Source: Opitutus sp.
GTDB taxonomy: Bacteria > Verrucomicrobiota > Verrucomicrobiae > Opitutales > Opitutaceae
DNA: 64,000 nucleotides
Direction: 5' to 3'
NCBI GenBank assembly: GCA_009695065.1
Contig: SIBR01000011.1
Coordinates: 25,485-89,484 of the forward strand
The notes beneath the pieces are model-generated. The model searched no databases, was not told the DNA's origin, and worked only from the letters and a program-made list of their open reading frames with translations. Shown here piece by piece: positions 26,395-36,019 of this stretch. Both the position numbers and the translations under genes were made by a program. Position 1 is the first letter of the stretch; each line of letters starts with the position of its first letter.

Positions 26395-26418
26395 TCCCTG
26401 CCCCCCAGGCAGGGCTAC
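26395..26418. repeat. REP-B half unit
   Basis: TCCCTGCCCCCCAGGCAGGGCTAC, the distal half of the REP-B family, between the MFS gene and the dehydrogenase gene. Confidence 0.6.
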
Positions 26419-26459
26419 CTTAGACCGCTCGATCGCGGAATCCGAGTTAAACCGACCGT

Positions 26460-27338
26460 TCAGGATCCGCTTTGCCGCATCGGCTCGATCATGACGGCCA
26501 TGTCCTCGTCGCCACGCCCTTGTGCCATGGCCCGCTGAAACAACTGCAGGGCGACCTCGGCCGTCGCGAGGGTCTGGCCGCGCGTCCGGCCCTCCTGGAT
26601 CGCGTAGCCGATGTCCTTCGTCATCAGCTTGAGCATGAAGTTGGGCGTATAGTCCTTCGCCGTCATCCGCGCCGACAGCGTTTTCACCAGCGGACTGCCG
26701 GGGGCTCCGTCAGTCAGCACCGCGAGGGCCTTGGCCCGATCGAGGCCACTCCGCTCAATCAAGGCGAGGGCTTCGGCGAGCGACGCGATCTGCACGGCGC
26801 ACACAAAGTTATTGATGAGCTTCACGAGCGCGCCGCTGCCCGTCGGCCCGAGGTGCATGACGCTGCGGCTCATCGGCGCCAGCACGGGACGGATCTTTTC
26901 CAGCGCCGCCGCCGATCCACCGACGATAAAATTCAATTCGCCCCCCGCGGCATGCGGCCGGGTGCCCGTCACCGGGGCATCGACGAACTCGCAGCCGGTG
27001 GCGGCGATGGCGGCGGCCAATTCGTTGACCCACGCGACGGTCAACGTGCTGCACTCCACGAGCACCGCCCCGCGGCGGACGCCCGCGAGCGCGCCGTCGG
27101 CACCCAGCCACATCGACCGCGACGCGACGTCGTCGGCGACCATGCTGAGCACGACGTCGGCTCCGGCGACGGCCTCCCGCGGCGTGCCCGCGGCCTTGGC
27201 CCCGGCGCCGACGAGGGCCTCGGCCTTCGCGCGACTGCGATTATAGACGGTGAGAGGAAAACCGGCACCGAGCAGACGGCGCGCCATGCCGCCTCCCATG
27301 ATGCCGAGACCGAGCAATGCGATGGTGGGCTGATTCAT
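26460..27338 (-). CDS. NAD(P)-dependent 3-hydroxyisobutyrate dehydrogenase-family oxidoreductase
   Basis: A 292-residue beta-hydroxyacid dehydrogenase. The Rossmann motif is LLGLGIMGGGMARRLLGAGF (residues 8-27), followed by VYNRSRAK, whose Arg suggests NADP preference. FVDAPVTGTRPHAAGGELNFIVGG is the substrate-binding block, and ALVKLINNF carries the catalytic lysine. Family members act on tartronate semialdehyde, hydroxyisobutyrate or succinic semialdehyde; the position behind two sugar-acid-type carriers makes tartronate semialdehyde reduction possible but unproven. Confidence 0.87.
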   Translation of the reverse strand: MNQPTIALLGLGIMGGGMARRLLGAGFPLTVYNRSRAKAEALVGAGAKAAGTPREAVAGADVVLSMVADDVASRSMWLGADGALAGVRRGAVLVECSTLTVAWVNELAAAIAATGCEFVDAPVTGTRPHAAGGELNFIVGGSAAALEKIRPVLAPMSRSVMHLGPTGSGALVKLINNFVCAVQIASLAEALALIERSGLDRAKALAVLTDGAPGSPLVKTLSARMTAKDYTPNFMLKLMTKDIGYAIQEGRTRGQTLATAEVALQLFQRAMAQGRGDEDMAVMIEPMRQSGS

Positions 27339-27514
27339 TCGATGATGGATTCTTCGCTGTGCTGCTGATGAACTTCGTGGTTTGTCGTTCTAAGCGCCAG
27401 CGAAGAATCCAGTCGACCCTTGCAGCGGACCGCATGGATGCTCTTCGCTCACAATGACAGGGCTTGTTCGTCACCCTCTTCTTGAAAATCGGTCAGGACG
27501 CTTTTCTCCCTCCA

Positions 27515-27546
27515 CAAAAAAACGCCGCCGAAAAATCGGCGGCGTT
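27515..27546 (-). terminator. Intrinsic terminator of the first cytochrome b562-like gene
   Basis: On the minus strand, stem AACGCCGCCG / CGGCGGCGTT with a short AT loop is followed by a run of seven T. It lies about 25 bp after the stop codon of the gene at 27572-28030. Confidence 0.85.
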
Positions 27547-27571
27547 GGAAAATCAACGGGAATTCCCGTGC

Positions 27572-28030
27572 TCAGGCTTTCTTCTGCTTCTTCTGCTTGT
27601 ATTCCTTATGACCCGCCTTGGAGGCGGCATCGACGTCATCGATCAGCTTAGCGGCCCCGGCGTTGTCCTTGGCCTTCAGCGCGGCTTCCACCTTGCCGAC
27701 CTGCGCGATAAGGTTCTTCAGCCCATCGTGGAAGCCCTCGATGAACTTGGCCTGGTCGGCGGCGGGAACGTCGGCCTTCTTCGCCGGATCGAGCTTCATG
27801 CCGGCATTGGCGGCATCGCGGATGGTCGCGATGAGCTTGAGCGAGTCGGCGTTCTTTGAGGCGTCACTCACTTGGCCCTTCAGGGCCTTGAGCGCATCGC
27901 TCATCTTCGCCATTTGGTCGCCGAGGGGCGTTTCAAACTGGCGTTTTTGGGCAGGGGCAGGTTGGGCTTGAACGGCGGTCGCAGTGACCAACGCGCAGGT
28001 AATCGTAGCTAGCAGTAGGCGGATTTTCAT
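27572..28030 (-). CDS. Exported cytochrome b562-like four-helix protein
   Basis: A 152-residue protein with a signal peptide (MKIRLLLATITCALVTATAVQAQ) and a lysine-rich C-terminus. The mature part looks like a four-helix bundle of the cytochrome b562 family: FETPLGDQMAKMSDALKAL with Met40 (or Met43), DAANAGMKLDP, and a last helix ending AGHKEYKQKK with His141. Cytochrome b562 uses an N-terminal Met and C-terminal His as haem ligands. There is no CxxCH, so any haem would be bound noncovalently. The paralogue at 28292-28765 has the same Met-to-His spacing (101 residues). Haem binding is an inference. Confidence 0.72.
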   Translation of the reverse strand: MKIRLLLATITCALVTATAVQAQPAPAQKRQFETPLGDQMAKMSDALKALKGQVSDASKNADSLKLIATIRDAANAGMKLDPAKKADVPAADQAKFIEGFHDGLKNLIAQVGKVEAALKAKDNAGAAKLIDDVDAASKAGHKEYKQKKQKKA

Positions 28031-28236
28031 GGATGGGATAAGGGAGGGCAGAATTGCCGGGGAGACGAAAAAGACGATTTACCCCTCACAGGGCAACCTG
28101 ATTCGTAACCCGTCAGGACCCCAATTTTAGGGTATCTAGCGAGCTCCCCCTTTTTTTACAATTCAAAAGGGGGGAATTGACCCGGAATCATCGGCCCAAC
28201 CGAACTTGGCTCTTGGGCATAGCCGTCTGAACGACG

Positions 28237-28274
28237 CAAAAAGCGCCGGCGTCCGAAGGACACCGGCGCTTTGG
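28237..28274 (-). terminator. Intrinsic terminator of the second cytochrome b562-like gene
   Basis: Minus-strand stem AAAGCGCCGGTGTCC / GGACGCCGGCGCTTT with a TTCG loop, followed by TTTGCG. It lies directly downstream of the stop codon. Confidence 0.75.
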
Positions 28275-28291
28275 TCTAAATTCAAATCGGG

Positions 28292-28765
28292 TTACTTCTT
28301 TTCCCCGTCGGCGGCCTTCTTCTTCCCCTTCTTCTCCTTTTCCTTCCGGAACTCCTTGTGGCCGTCTTCCTGGACCTGTTTCAGCGTCTTCAGAATATTG
28401 GCGGCCTCGTCGTTCTTGCCGGCCTTGAACGCGGCCTCGAGCTTGTCGAGATCCGCGACAAACGCCTTCATCTTGGCTTGGTAGTCAGCCTTGAACTTGG
28501 CCCGATCCGCCGCCGGCACTTCCTTCATTTTCTTTGGGTCGAGCTTCATCGCCGCTGTCGCGTTGGTGCGAATGATGCCGATTTGCTTGAGGGAGTCGGC
28601 GTTCTTGGCCGCATCGGCGACCTGGCGGCCCAGCTTGCGGTAAGCGCCATTGATTTCATCCATCTTGTCTTCGAGCTCGGTCGAAGTCTCTTTTTCCGCG
28701 GCGCGAACGCCCAGCACGGCGGCTAGAGCACAAATTAGCGTGAATGACAGTATACGAATTTTCAT
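28292..28765 (-). CDS. Exported cytochrome b562-like four-helix protein (paralogue)
   Basis: A 157-residue protein; signal peptide MKIRILSFTLICALAAVLGVRA. The mature part begins STELEDKMDEING, with Met35 in the position of the b562 haem ligand, continues through AATAAMKLDP-like NATAAMKLDPKKM, and ends VQEDGHKEFRKEKEKK with His136. It shares helix signatures and the Met-to-His spacing with the gene downstream, so they arose by duplication. Separate terminators suggest independent transcripts. Possible roles are periplasmic electron transfer or haem buffering; a non-haem bundle cannot be excluded. Confidence 0.72.
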   Translation of the reverse strand: MKIRILSFTLICALAAVLGVRAAEKETSTELEDKMDEINGAYRKLGRQVADAAKNADSLKQIGIIRTNATAAMKLDPKKMKEVPAADRAKFKADYQAKMKAFVADLDKLEAAFKAGKNDEAANILKTLKQVQEDGHKEFRKEKEKKGKKKAADGEKK

Positions 28766-29039
28766 GTTTGGGTTGAGGGGAAGTGACAGACGTGAGGTAA
28801 AACGCGCCCGATTGCCAAGGGCAAACGGATTCGTGTCACCTCCCAGTCATCCCCTTTGACGCCCGCCCGCGACCATAAATTCACCCCAATCATAGGGTGG
28901 CCGACGCCGGGCGCAAGCTTCCTCACGGGAAATGGCCAGCGCGTAGCGGCAGGCCCAAGCAGTCGGTGCCGGGCTGCGCGCGCCGGCCTTTCGGGCACTT
29001 GATCCAAGTCTGGTCGCGCCAAGACTCCGCGGCGATTAA

Positions 29040-29732
29040 CTAACCGATTTCGATTTGGTCGAGCGCCACATACCCCTGGCCGATGCTCGCGGGCCAGACC
29101 GGATAGTCCCTGCCCGCCCGCAGCCCATGCGGGTCGCCACTGATCGGGCCCATCGGCCGCGGCTTCACCGGAAAGAGCAGCAGGTAGAGGTTGACGTTCA
29201 CATCCGACAAGATGCGGTGCAGCGGCGTCCGCCCGTAGTAATCCTCGCGTCCCTGGCGCGATCCCAGGCAGGTCCACTGCGACTCATCGGGGACCAACTG
29301 GACCGATTGCTCGGTGTAGTCCGGCGTGACTTGGAAAGTTTTCCCGGAGTGAACCCAGCCGGTCACCTTGCCGTCCTGCGCCCCTTGAATCAGGATACAG
29401 ACGCTAGTTCCCGCGGCCTCCAGTTCCCCCTTGAGACGCACGTTGACCGTCGCGTTCGTGAAATCCCGGGAATAACCCCCGGTGACAAATCGGTTCTCGC
29501 CCCCGACCTCCTTCTGCGTCTCGCCGAACGGGCCTTTCGTTTGCAGACACATCAGCAACTGCAAGTAGCCTCCGCCCGGCGGGGCATGGTTGTAATCGAC
29601 CCACCACGGAGCGTACGACCAAAGGGCGCCATCGTGCACGGGCAGCGCGGCGACCGGCTGGACATTATCGACCACGCGAGCCCAACCGCCGGGACCGTGA
29701 TCGAAGGTTTCTTTGTAACGCGCAGTCGCCAT
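29040..29732 (-). CDS. Conserved hypothetical beta-rich protein
   Basis: A 230-residue protein without signal peptide or membrane segment. It begins ARYKETFDHGPGGWARVVDN and ends GQGYVALDQIEIG, a pattern common in beta-sandwich (concanavalin- or CBM-like) domains that bind or enclose sugars. Many aromatic residues (WWVDYNH, GWVHSG, QWTC, YYGRTPLHR) are present. No catalytic motif was recognised. It is divergent from the TIM-barrel/HEAT gene with about 320 bp between. Function unknown. Confidence 0.7.
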   Translation of the reverse strand: MATARYKETFDHGPGGWARVVDNVQPVAALPVHDGALWSYAPWWVDYNHAPPGGGYLQLLMCLQTKGPFGETQKEVGGENRFVTGGYSRDFTNATVNVRLKGELEAAGTSVCILIQGAQDGKVTGWVHSGKTFQVTPDYTEQSVQLVPDESQWTCLGSRQGREDYYGRTPLHRILSDVNVNLYLLLFPVKPRPMGPISGDPHGLRAGRDYPVWPASIGQGYVALDQIEIG

Positions 29733-30052
29733 GGGTCATACCGTGGCAGCCGCACCCAAAGGTAAGCCAGATCTTTTTGCCACAGATTTCACAGATGCCG
29801 GAGGATGGTCTGCGGGATCGAAGGGTCGGCGGAAAATCGTTCACTCCTGATCGGCGGAATGCGCTGGCTGGGTTTCAAGTCAAGAGACGATCCGGGGAAG
29901 GAGCGGACACGAAAACAGAAATTCCGCTGCGCCCGTAGCGGGCCACAAACAAGCGGACACCCCAACCCCGCACGATTGACGCTTGGCGTCGCCTCGATAA
30001 ACTCATGTTGGATCTTCCTTGAAAATCCGGTTTCCCGTCCGCAGTAGCCACC
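29733..30052. other. Divergent intergenic region
   Basis: Nothing gene-like is visible apart from short spurious frames. A fragment TTTGCCACAGATTTCACAGATG near 29778 resembles a short direct-repeat motif also hinted at 41281. Promoters of the two divergent genes should lie here, but none could be assigned with confidence. Confidence 0.5.
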
Positions 30053-32395
30053 ATGAAATTCGAACCTGCCCCCCAGCCTGCGACTGATCTGTTTATGGCA
30101 TTGCGCCGCCGCGCCGCCCATCTGCTCGTGATGTTTTTTATCGCGCCGGTAATCCTAGCCCAACCCCCACGGCCCGGCACCGCGGACCAGCCGGCCCGGG
30201 GACTCGGTGCCGCCCGGTCGGCGGCGTCGCAGGCCAAGTGGGATGTCTACATCAGCGCGGGCGACAGCTGGTGGCTCGGCAATAAGTGGCTGCCGATCGA
30301 CTCGCCCGGCGCCATCCGCGACTCGGTCCGGATGTGGTCCGAGGTCTTGAACATCAAGCGCGTCTACTGGCGCGGCCAGCAGGAGGAGATGATGATCGAT
30401 TTCGGTCTGATCCGAAAAGAGAACCTCGTGTACCACGAATTCTTCGAGGTGTGGGAGCGGCACCTGATGAAGGATCTGCACCTCAATCAGGTCCTCGTGC
30501 ACGAGGCTCACCAGCGCGGCATGGAGGTCTACCTCTGGGCGCCCCTGTTCGATTTTGGCGGGCCGGCCGACAGTGGCGGCTGCAAAGAGTATCCCTACTA
30601 CGGCCAGTTGAACCTCACCCTGGCGCATCCCGAATGGATGCCGGTGGACCGCTACGGCACTCATTCGCAGAACGGCCCGATCGAGCTGGCGTATCCCGAA
30701 GCGCGAAAGGCGCTGATCGAAATGTATCTTCACTACATCGATCGCGACCAGCTCGATGGCATCACGTTCTTCACGTTCGCGGAAAACTACGGCCTGCGAT
30801 TCGAGGACGAGTTCGGCTTCAACCAGCCGGTCGTCGATGAGTACCAGCGCCGTTACGGCGTGGATATCCGCACGCAGGAATTCGATCGGTCGCTCTGGCG
30901 GTACCTGCGGGGCGAGTACGTGACCCAGTTTCTCCGCGAGCTGAAAACCGCGCTGCGGGCCCGCGGCAAGAAGGTCGGGGTGCGGCTCAATCCCCGGGAG
31001 CCCAATTTCACCGACCGCTGGAACGTGCCGCAGTATCTGCTCACGGCCGGCCGGATCTATCTGGATTGGGAGCGTTGGGTCCGCGACGGCATCGTGGACG
31101 ATATTCTCGTCAGCGGAAACGCCCCCACGGAGCTGCGCTACCGCACGGTCCAGAACGCGCTGCAGACCACGCGCGGGAAACCGGTCAGCGTTTCGGCGCT
31201 CACCAGCAATCCCGCGGACGAGCAATTCAAGCCGTACACGGATCAAGGGATGCGACTGCAGATCTTCGCCACGGACGATGCCTCGTATCTAAAGCTGGTC
31301 TATCCCAAACAGGAGGCCGGTGTTCTTAACGGCCAGGACATCTATGCGGTCATCCGCTTTCTCGCCCAGGTTGCGGAAGGCGAGGCCACGATCGACGCGC
31401 GGCAAATCATCGCGCTGGTGAAGCACGAAAACATTCTCGTGCGCCGCCAGGCGATCCGTGCGGTGGGAAAACTGAAGGATCTGAGCGCAACCCCGACGCT
31501 CGAAAATGCTCTAGCGGATCCCGAGCGGAGCGTCCGGGCCGCCGCGGTGTTCGCTCTGGCCGAGGCGCCCGGTCCGCAAAGTGTCGCGAAGCTAATCGAC
31601 GTCGTGCGTCGGGTGAGGGAATTCCAGATCTTCGAGGCGGTCAGCAGCGCGCTCACCTCCGTCGATGCGCGCCACCTGCCGCAAGTTCTCGCGCTGGCCA
31701 GCGACCAAGATGTAGTGATGCGCCGGATGGCGCTGTATGTCCTCGGCGGCCGCGGTGATCGGTTGGGCCTCCCGGCGATGATCGCCGCCTTGGACGACCC
31801 CGATCTTTATGTCCGCTTCCGGGCGGCCCACGGGCTGCAAAGTTTTCGGAACGACCCCAAGGCCGTCGAGGCGCTGCACCGCGCCCTGGCCGATGCGGAC
31901 GTGGTCGTCCAGAATCGGGCCGCGGTCTCGCTCCCGATCGCGCTGGTGGAAGGCTGCACGGTCAAACCGCGGTACGGACTCGAGTCGGCCATCAGCATCT
32001 TGGAAACGGTCACCGGGCCGTTGCGTGAGATTCGCTTGAACGCGGCGCAGGAGCGCGCGTTGCAGGCGCTCGTCGGCAAGTTCCGCGAGTTCGGCGATCG
32101 CTCGAAGCGGACCGATCTCGAGTGGGGCTTCCGGCCCGTGGGCAACGCGATCCTCGCCTTTGGGGCGGACGGCGGCCGGCGCTTGCAGGCGATGATCGAC
32201 CAAAAGAGCGATCACCAGCTCGCGAGCCTTGCGTGGCAGGTGCTCAACATCCGGCAGGGCATGGAGAATTTCTGCCTAGTCCCCGGCGCCGACGAGGAAA
32301 ACGCGCGGATCTACAGCACGTACCCAACGCGGACGCTCATCACGAAAGAGTCCCCTTCACCGCTGAAGTACGATCCGACCAACAAGGACAAGTGA
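30053..32395 (+). CDS. Exported TIM-barrel glycoside hydrolase-like protein with HEAT repeats
   Basis: A 780-residue protein. A hydrophobic segment near residues 24-36 (HLLVMFFIAPVILAQ) is probably the signal peptide; the real start may be the ATG for MALRRRAAHLL at residue 15. Residues about 60-430 look like a glycoside-hydrolase-like TIM barrel: VLVHEAHQRGMEVYLWAPLF, YPEARKALIEMYLHYIDRDQLDGITFFTFAENY, VGVRLNPREP and WVRDGIVDDILV. Residues about 445-650 are HEAT/PBS-lyase-type repeats (VRRQAIRAVGKL, VRAAAVFALAEA, VMRRMALYVLGG, VRFRAAHGLQSF). The barrel plus HEAT arrangement is unusual. Substrate unknown. Confidence 0.75.
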   Translation: MKFEPAPQPATDLFMALRRRAAHLLVMFFIAPVILAQPPRPGTADQPARGLGAARSAASQAKWDVYISAGDSWWLGNKWLPIDSPGAIRDSVRMWSEVLNIKRVYWRGQQEEMMIDFGLIRKENLVYHEFFEVWERHLMKDLHLNQVLVHEAHQRGMEVYLWAPLFDFGGPADSGGCKEYPYYGQLNLTLAHPEWMPVDRYGTHSQNGPIELAYPEARKALIEMYLHYIDRDQLDGITFFTFAENYGLRFEDEFGFNQPVVDEYQRRYGVDIRTQEFDRSLWRYLRGEYVTQFLRELKTALRARGKKVGVRLNPREPNFTDRWNVPQYLLTAGRIYLDWERWVRDGIVDDILVSGNAPTELRYRTVQNALQTTRGKPVSVSALTSNPADEQFKPYTDQGMRLQIFATDDASYLKLVYPKQEAGVLNGQDIYAVIRFLAQVAEGEATIDARQIIALVKHENILVRRQAIRAVGKLKDLSATPTLENALADPERSVRAAAVFALAEAPGPQSVAKLIDVVRRVREFQIFEAVSSALTSVDARHLPQVLALASDQDVVMRRMALYVLGGRGDRLGLPAMIAALDDPDLYVRFRAAHGLQSFRNDPKAVEALHRALADADVVVQNRAAVSLPIALVEGCTVKPRYGLESAISILETVTGPLREIRLNAAQERALQALVGKFREFGDRSKRTDLEWGFRPVGNAILAFGADGGRRLQAMIDQKSDHQLASLAWQVLNIRQGMENFCLVPGADEENARIYSTYPTRTLITKESPSPLKYDPTNKDK

Positions 32396-32557
32396 CCGCG
32401 CGGGCGAAGCTCCGGGTTGTTGCTTAATCCTTGGATATTGGGACGGGCAAAATCAGGCCCAGCCTGCCGCCGGCCAACCGGAAAGTATAAACGCGCCACC
32501 GATGGGTGCGAATTTCCAGTATGACGCCGTTTCCGGTCCCATCCCTTCAGCCCCGCC

Positions 32558-34801
32558 ATGTCCGAAACCGCCGGCAAAGCCGTCTTTCTCAGCTACGCGT
32601 CGCAAGACGTGGCGGCCGCCCTGCGCATCTGCGCGGCACTGCGGGCGGCAGGCGTAGAGGTTTGGTTCGATCAGGATGCGCTGGTGGGCGGCGATGCGTG
32701 GGACCAGAAAATCCGCGGACAGATCGGCGCATGCGCGCTGTTCATCCCCGTCATTTCGGCCAACACGCAGGAACGGCGCGAGGGCTACTTCCGTCTTGAG
32801 TGGCATCTCGCTGAAGACCGCATGCGGCTCATTGCCAAAGGCACGCCGTTCATCGTGCCCGTGACCGTGGACGGGACATCCGAACGCGGGGCGCTGGTCC
32901 CTGATGCTTCACCGCCGTGCAGTGGACGAAACCCCCGGAGGCGAGACACCGGCGGCGTTCGTCGCTCGCGTGCAGAAGCTTCTCGGCGGACCGAGCGCGC
33001 CGACCGCAACCGCCACATCCGTGGCCCCGCCAGCCGCGGGCGTTGCTCCGGTCACCCGAACCGGTTTGCCCCATTGGGTGGGCGTTGCACTGGGTGCGGG
33101 GCTACTCGCCCTGGCCGCCTCCGGATTTGGCGTCAGCCAAATCCGACGATAAATCCATCGCCGTGCTCCCGTTCACGAACCTGAGCGATGACAAGGACAA
33201 CACGGCGTTCTTCTCCGACGGGATGCACGAGGACATCCTCACCACGCTCGCCAACATCCCGGACCTGCGCGTCATCTCGCGCACCTCGGTGATGGAGTAT
33301 CGCGGCACGACGAAGAAGATTTCCCAGATCGCCCGCGAGCTGGGTGTCGCCTACATCCTCAAGGGCAACGTCCGCCGCGCCGGCAACCAGATCCGCCTCA
33401 CCGGGCAGCTCATCCGCGCGGCCAAGGACGAGCATCTCTGGGCCAAAAGCTACGATCGCGAGCTCACGCCGAAGGAAATCTTCGCGATCCAGGCGGCGCT
33501 CGCCACCGAGATCGCGGGCGCGCTGCAAGCCGCCATCTCGCCGGCCGCGAAGAAACTCGTCGAACGCCGCCCCACGGAAAACCGCGCCGCTTATGATCTC
33601 TACCTTCAAGCCCGGAACCTACCCCAAACCGGTCGGGCATTGCCGGACCGAGTGCAACTTCTGCAGGAAGCAGTCAAACTCGACCCGAATTTTGCCGAAG
33701 CTTGGGGCGATCTCGCGGACGTTCACGCAACCTTCATCACATATGGCACGGACACCACACCGGAGCGACTCGCGCTGGCTGACGCTGCCATCGCCCGTGC
33801 CGTCCGACTGGCGCCCGACGTGCCCGAGATCATTTACGCCTTCGGACGATATGCTCAAGCTGGTTACCGCGATTACCCTCGCGCCGCAGAGCAGTTCGAG
33901 AAAGTCATCCGGCTCCAGCCGAAGAATTCCGAGGCCGGCCTTAACCTGGCCCGGGTCCAGCGCAGCCAGGGTCTCTGGCTTGAAGCGGTGGCCAACTTCC
34001 ACAGGGCGGCGGCACTCGACTCGGGAAACCTGGCCGCATTGCGGGGTCTGCTGCTCGCCGGCCGGCGCTGGGATGAGGCGCTCGCCGTGAAACGGCGAAT
34101 TAATGCCCGGCATGAGGGCGATGGGACGGGGGCAGTGGGTATTGGCGCGAATCGTCTTTGCCGCAACCGGCTCGACCAGGGAGTTCGATGACCTGGCGGC
34201 CCAGTTGACACCCGCTGAGCGCGATTCAGGTAACTTCACTGGTGGGCTGAAAGAACGGGCCATGATAAAAAGCGATTTTGCCGAGTGAAAACGGCTCGAC
34301 GCGCTCCTTCCGATCAAAGATTCGGGTCGGCAGATCTTTCAACAAGCGGTCGATTCCGCCTTGGTCTACGCTGCTCACGGTGACGTGGTCGGCGCGCGGG
34401 CCCGGCTCGGGAGTCAACCGGCGACTGTCAGGGCTACTGTCGAACGTGAGCCGACCAATGTCCAGCAATGGGAAGCGTTGGCGCGGATGCAGGCGCTCCT
34501 CGGCGAGAAAGCGGCGGCGCTGCGCGCTAACCGCAAGGCTTCCGAACTCGTGTCCGGGCATGGTGACATCAAGCAAGATCAGTGGCAGCGCTTCAACCTG
34601 ACGATGATCCATGCCTTGACGGGCGACAAAGCCAAAGCTGTCGCCGAGGTGCTGCGTGTCCCCTTGGCCCAACCCATTAACAATACCAATCCGATTAGTG
34701 TCCACACCCTGCGGGTCGATCCGGCTTTCGCCAACCTGCGTGGCGACCCGCAGTTCGAGGCGCGGCTCAACGACCCGCAAAACAACGCGCCGTTGTTTTG
34801 A
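32558..34801 (+). pseudogene. Decayed TIR-TM-FlgO/TolB-TPR protein gene (second copy)
   Basis: Paralogue of the pseudogene at 4579-6961. It starts ATG (MSETAGKAVFLSYASQD) with a TIR domain (WFDQDALVGGDAWDQKI, Glu in GYFRLEWHL). Then, after frame changes near 32908 (T2) and 32934 (C5), come the linker (GGETPAAFVARVQKLLGG) and a hydrophobic helix (VGVALGAGLLALAASGFGV). After another change near 33140 comes the FlgO/TolB-like domain (KSIAVLPFTNLSDDKDN, HEDILTTLANIPDL), followed by TPR-like repeats. A further shift lies near 34105 and an in-frame TGA at 34286-34288 replaces a probable TGG. It ends DPQFEARLNDPQNNAPLF. Non-functional as written; the intact architecture would be a membrane protein with a cytoplasmic TIR. 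Confidence 0.85.
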
Positions 34802-34990
34802 GTCGAATTGGCGCGTCCCAAATCAGACTATCGGCGGCAACTCGTCTCGGTGGCGACCAAGCCTCGCTATGACGAACGGATGATCCGTGGCGCGCCGTCG
34901 TCGGTCCGCGCTTGCCTCGCGCGTTCGGGGTAGCGTTCAGCGGGCTGACCCCATGGGTCTACTCCCATGGGTCTACTCCCGGGCGCGGAT

Positions 34991-36019
34991 TCATCGTTCG
35001 TTGATTTTCACCTGCGCGACGTAGATCGCGGACTTGCCCTCGTGACTGGAATAGTAACTCACCCACATCACGCCGTCGTGCCAGACCAGGCCAGGGTAAC
35101 TCGTGTCGCCATCGCTGGGGAATGTGACCAGGGGCGTGAGCCGGCCGTCGGATTCGAGCTGCGCCAGGATCGTGCGCGAGCCGGCGGTCGAACTGGGCTT
35201 GGCCCCGCGATAGTCGCGCGTGCCGACGATCCAGGTGCCACCCGGCAAGCGAACCGCGTTTTGTCCACCGAAGCGGTGGTTGCTCGTTTGCCACGTCCAG
35301 GCTTGATACGGTGGACGGGAGCGGCCGATGTTGCCCAGGCGGTCGTCGCCCTCGCGGCGCACCAGCGCCAGCATCTCCCCACTGGGCTCGAAACGCAGCG
35401 TCGTCTCATTGGGGCGGCCCAGGACTTCCATTTTCTTTACCCGGGTCCAGGCCACGCCGTCCCGGCTTTGATAAATCGAGAGATACCATTCGGGCCCGGC
35501 CGGCGCAGAACTCGCGGCGGTCGATTCGTACGCCGCGCCATAGGCGACGCCGTCGTGCCACGTCACGCGCCACAGCCATTCGCCCTCGCGGAGGATGCGC
35601 TGGGGCGCGCTCCAGGTGCGGCCGTCCGAGGAGAAGAGCACGCGTGATTGTTTTCCTTTCAGCGTGCGCCCCTCATAGACGGAGCCGCCGCAATTCAGCA
35701 TCAACTTGCCCGCCGGCATCACGGTCAACTTCGGGTCCCGCAAATCGATCCCCGTTTCGGTGAGACGCGCGGCCACCTCCCACTTCGCCCCATCAGCGGA
35801 GGAGAGGATGCGAATCGCGCCGTCGCCGCCGACGTGCGCCTCGGATTCCCGAAAGGTGCACCACCACCGGTTTTCCCAGCGGATCAGATCGGTAAACGCA
35901 TTGTGCGCGCCCTCATCCCAGATTTTGTGGACTGCGAGCAGTTCAGCCGTCGGGGTGGCGCGAGCGGCCAACGGCATGAGCCAGGCCAGCGCGGCGAAGA
36001 AAAGAGCGGAGCGTTTCAT
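34991..36019 (-). CDS. Exported sialidase-like (BNR/Asp-box fold) protein
   Basis: A 342-residue exported protein; signal peptide MKRSALFFAALAWLMPLAARA fixes the start, as the upstream extension of the frame has no family character. The body fits the six-bladed sialidase fold: WWCTFRESEAHVGGDGAIRILSSADGAKW, LLFSSDGRTWSAPQRIL-like VLFSSDGRTWSAPQ (Asp-box), VRREGDDRLGNIGRSRPPYQ, and SYPGLVWHDGVMWVSYYSSHEGKSAIYVAQVKI. Family members cleave sialic acids or are inactive glycan binders; catalytic residues cannot be assigned with certainty. It fits the glycan-use theme of the window. Confidence 0.8.
   Translation of the reverse strand: MKRSALFFAALAWLMPLAARATPTAELLAVHKIWDEGAHNAFTDLIRWENRWWCTFRESEAHVGGDGAIRILSSADGAKWEVAARLTETGIDLRDPKLTVMPAGKLMLNCGGSVYEGRTLKGKQSRVLFSSDGRTWSAPQRILREGEWLWRVTWHDGVAYGAAYESTAASSAPAGPEWYLSIYQSRDGVAWTRVKKMEVLGRPNETTLRFEPSGEMLALVRREGDDRLGNIGRSRPPYQAWTWQTSNHRFGGQNAVRLPGGTWIVGTRDYRGAKPSSTAGSRTILAQLESDGRLTPLVTFPSDGDTSYPGLVWHDGVMWVSYYSSHEGKSAIYVAQVKINER

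Noticed and set aside
34952..34981. Tandem CATGGGTCTACTCC copies as a regulatory iteron
   Set aside because: Only two copies of 14 bp lie between a pseudogene and a gene end; too little to support a function.
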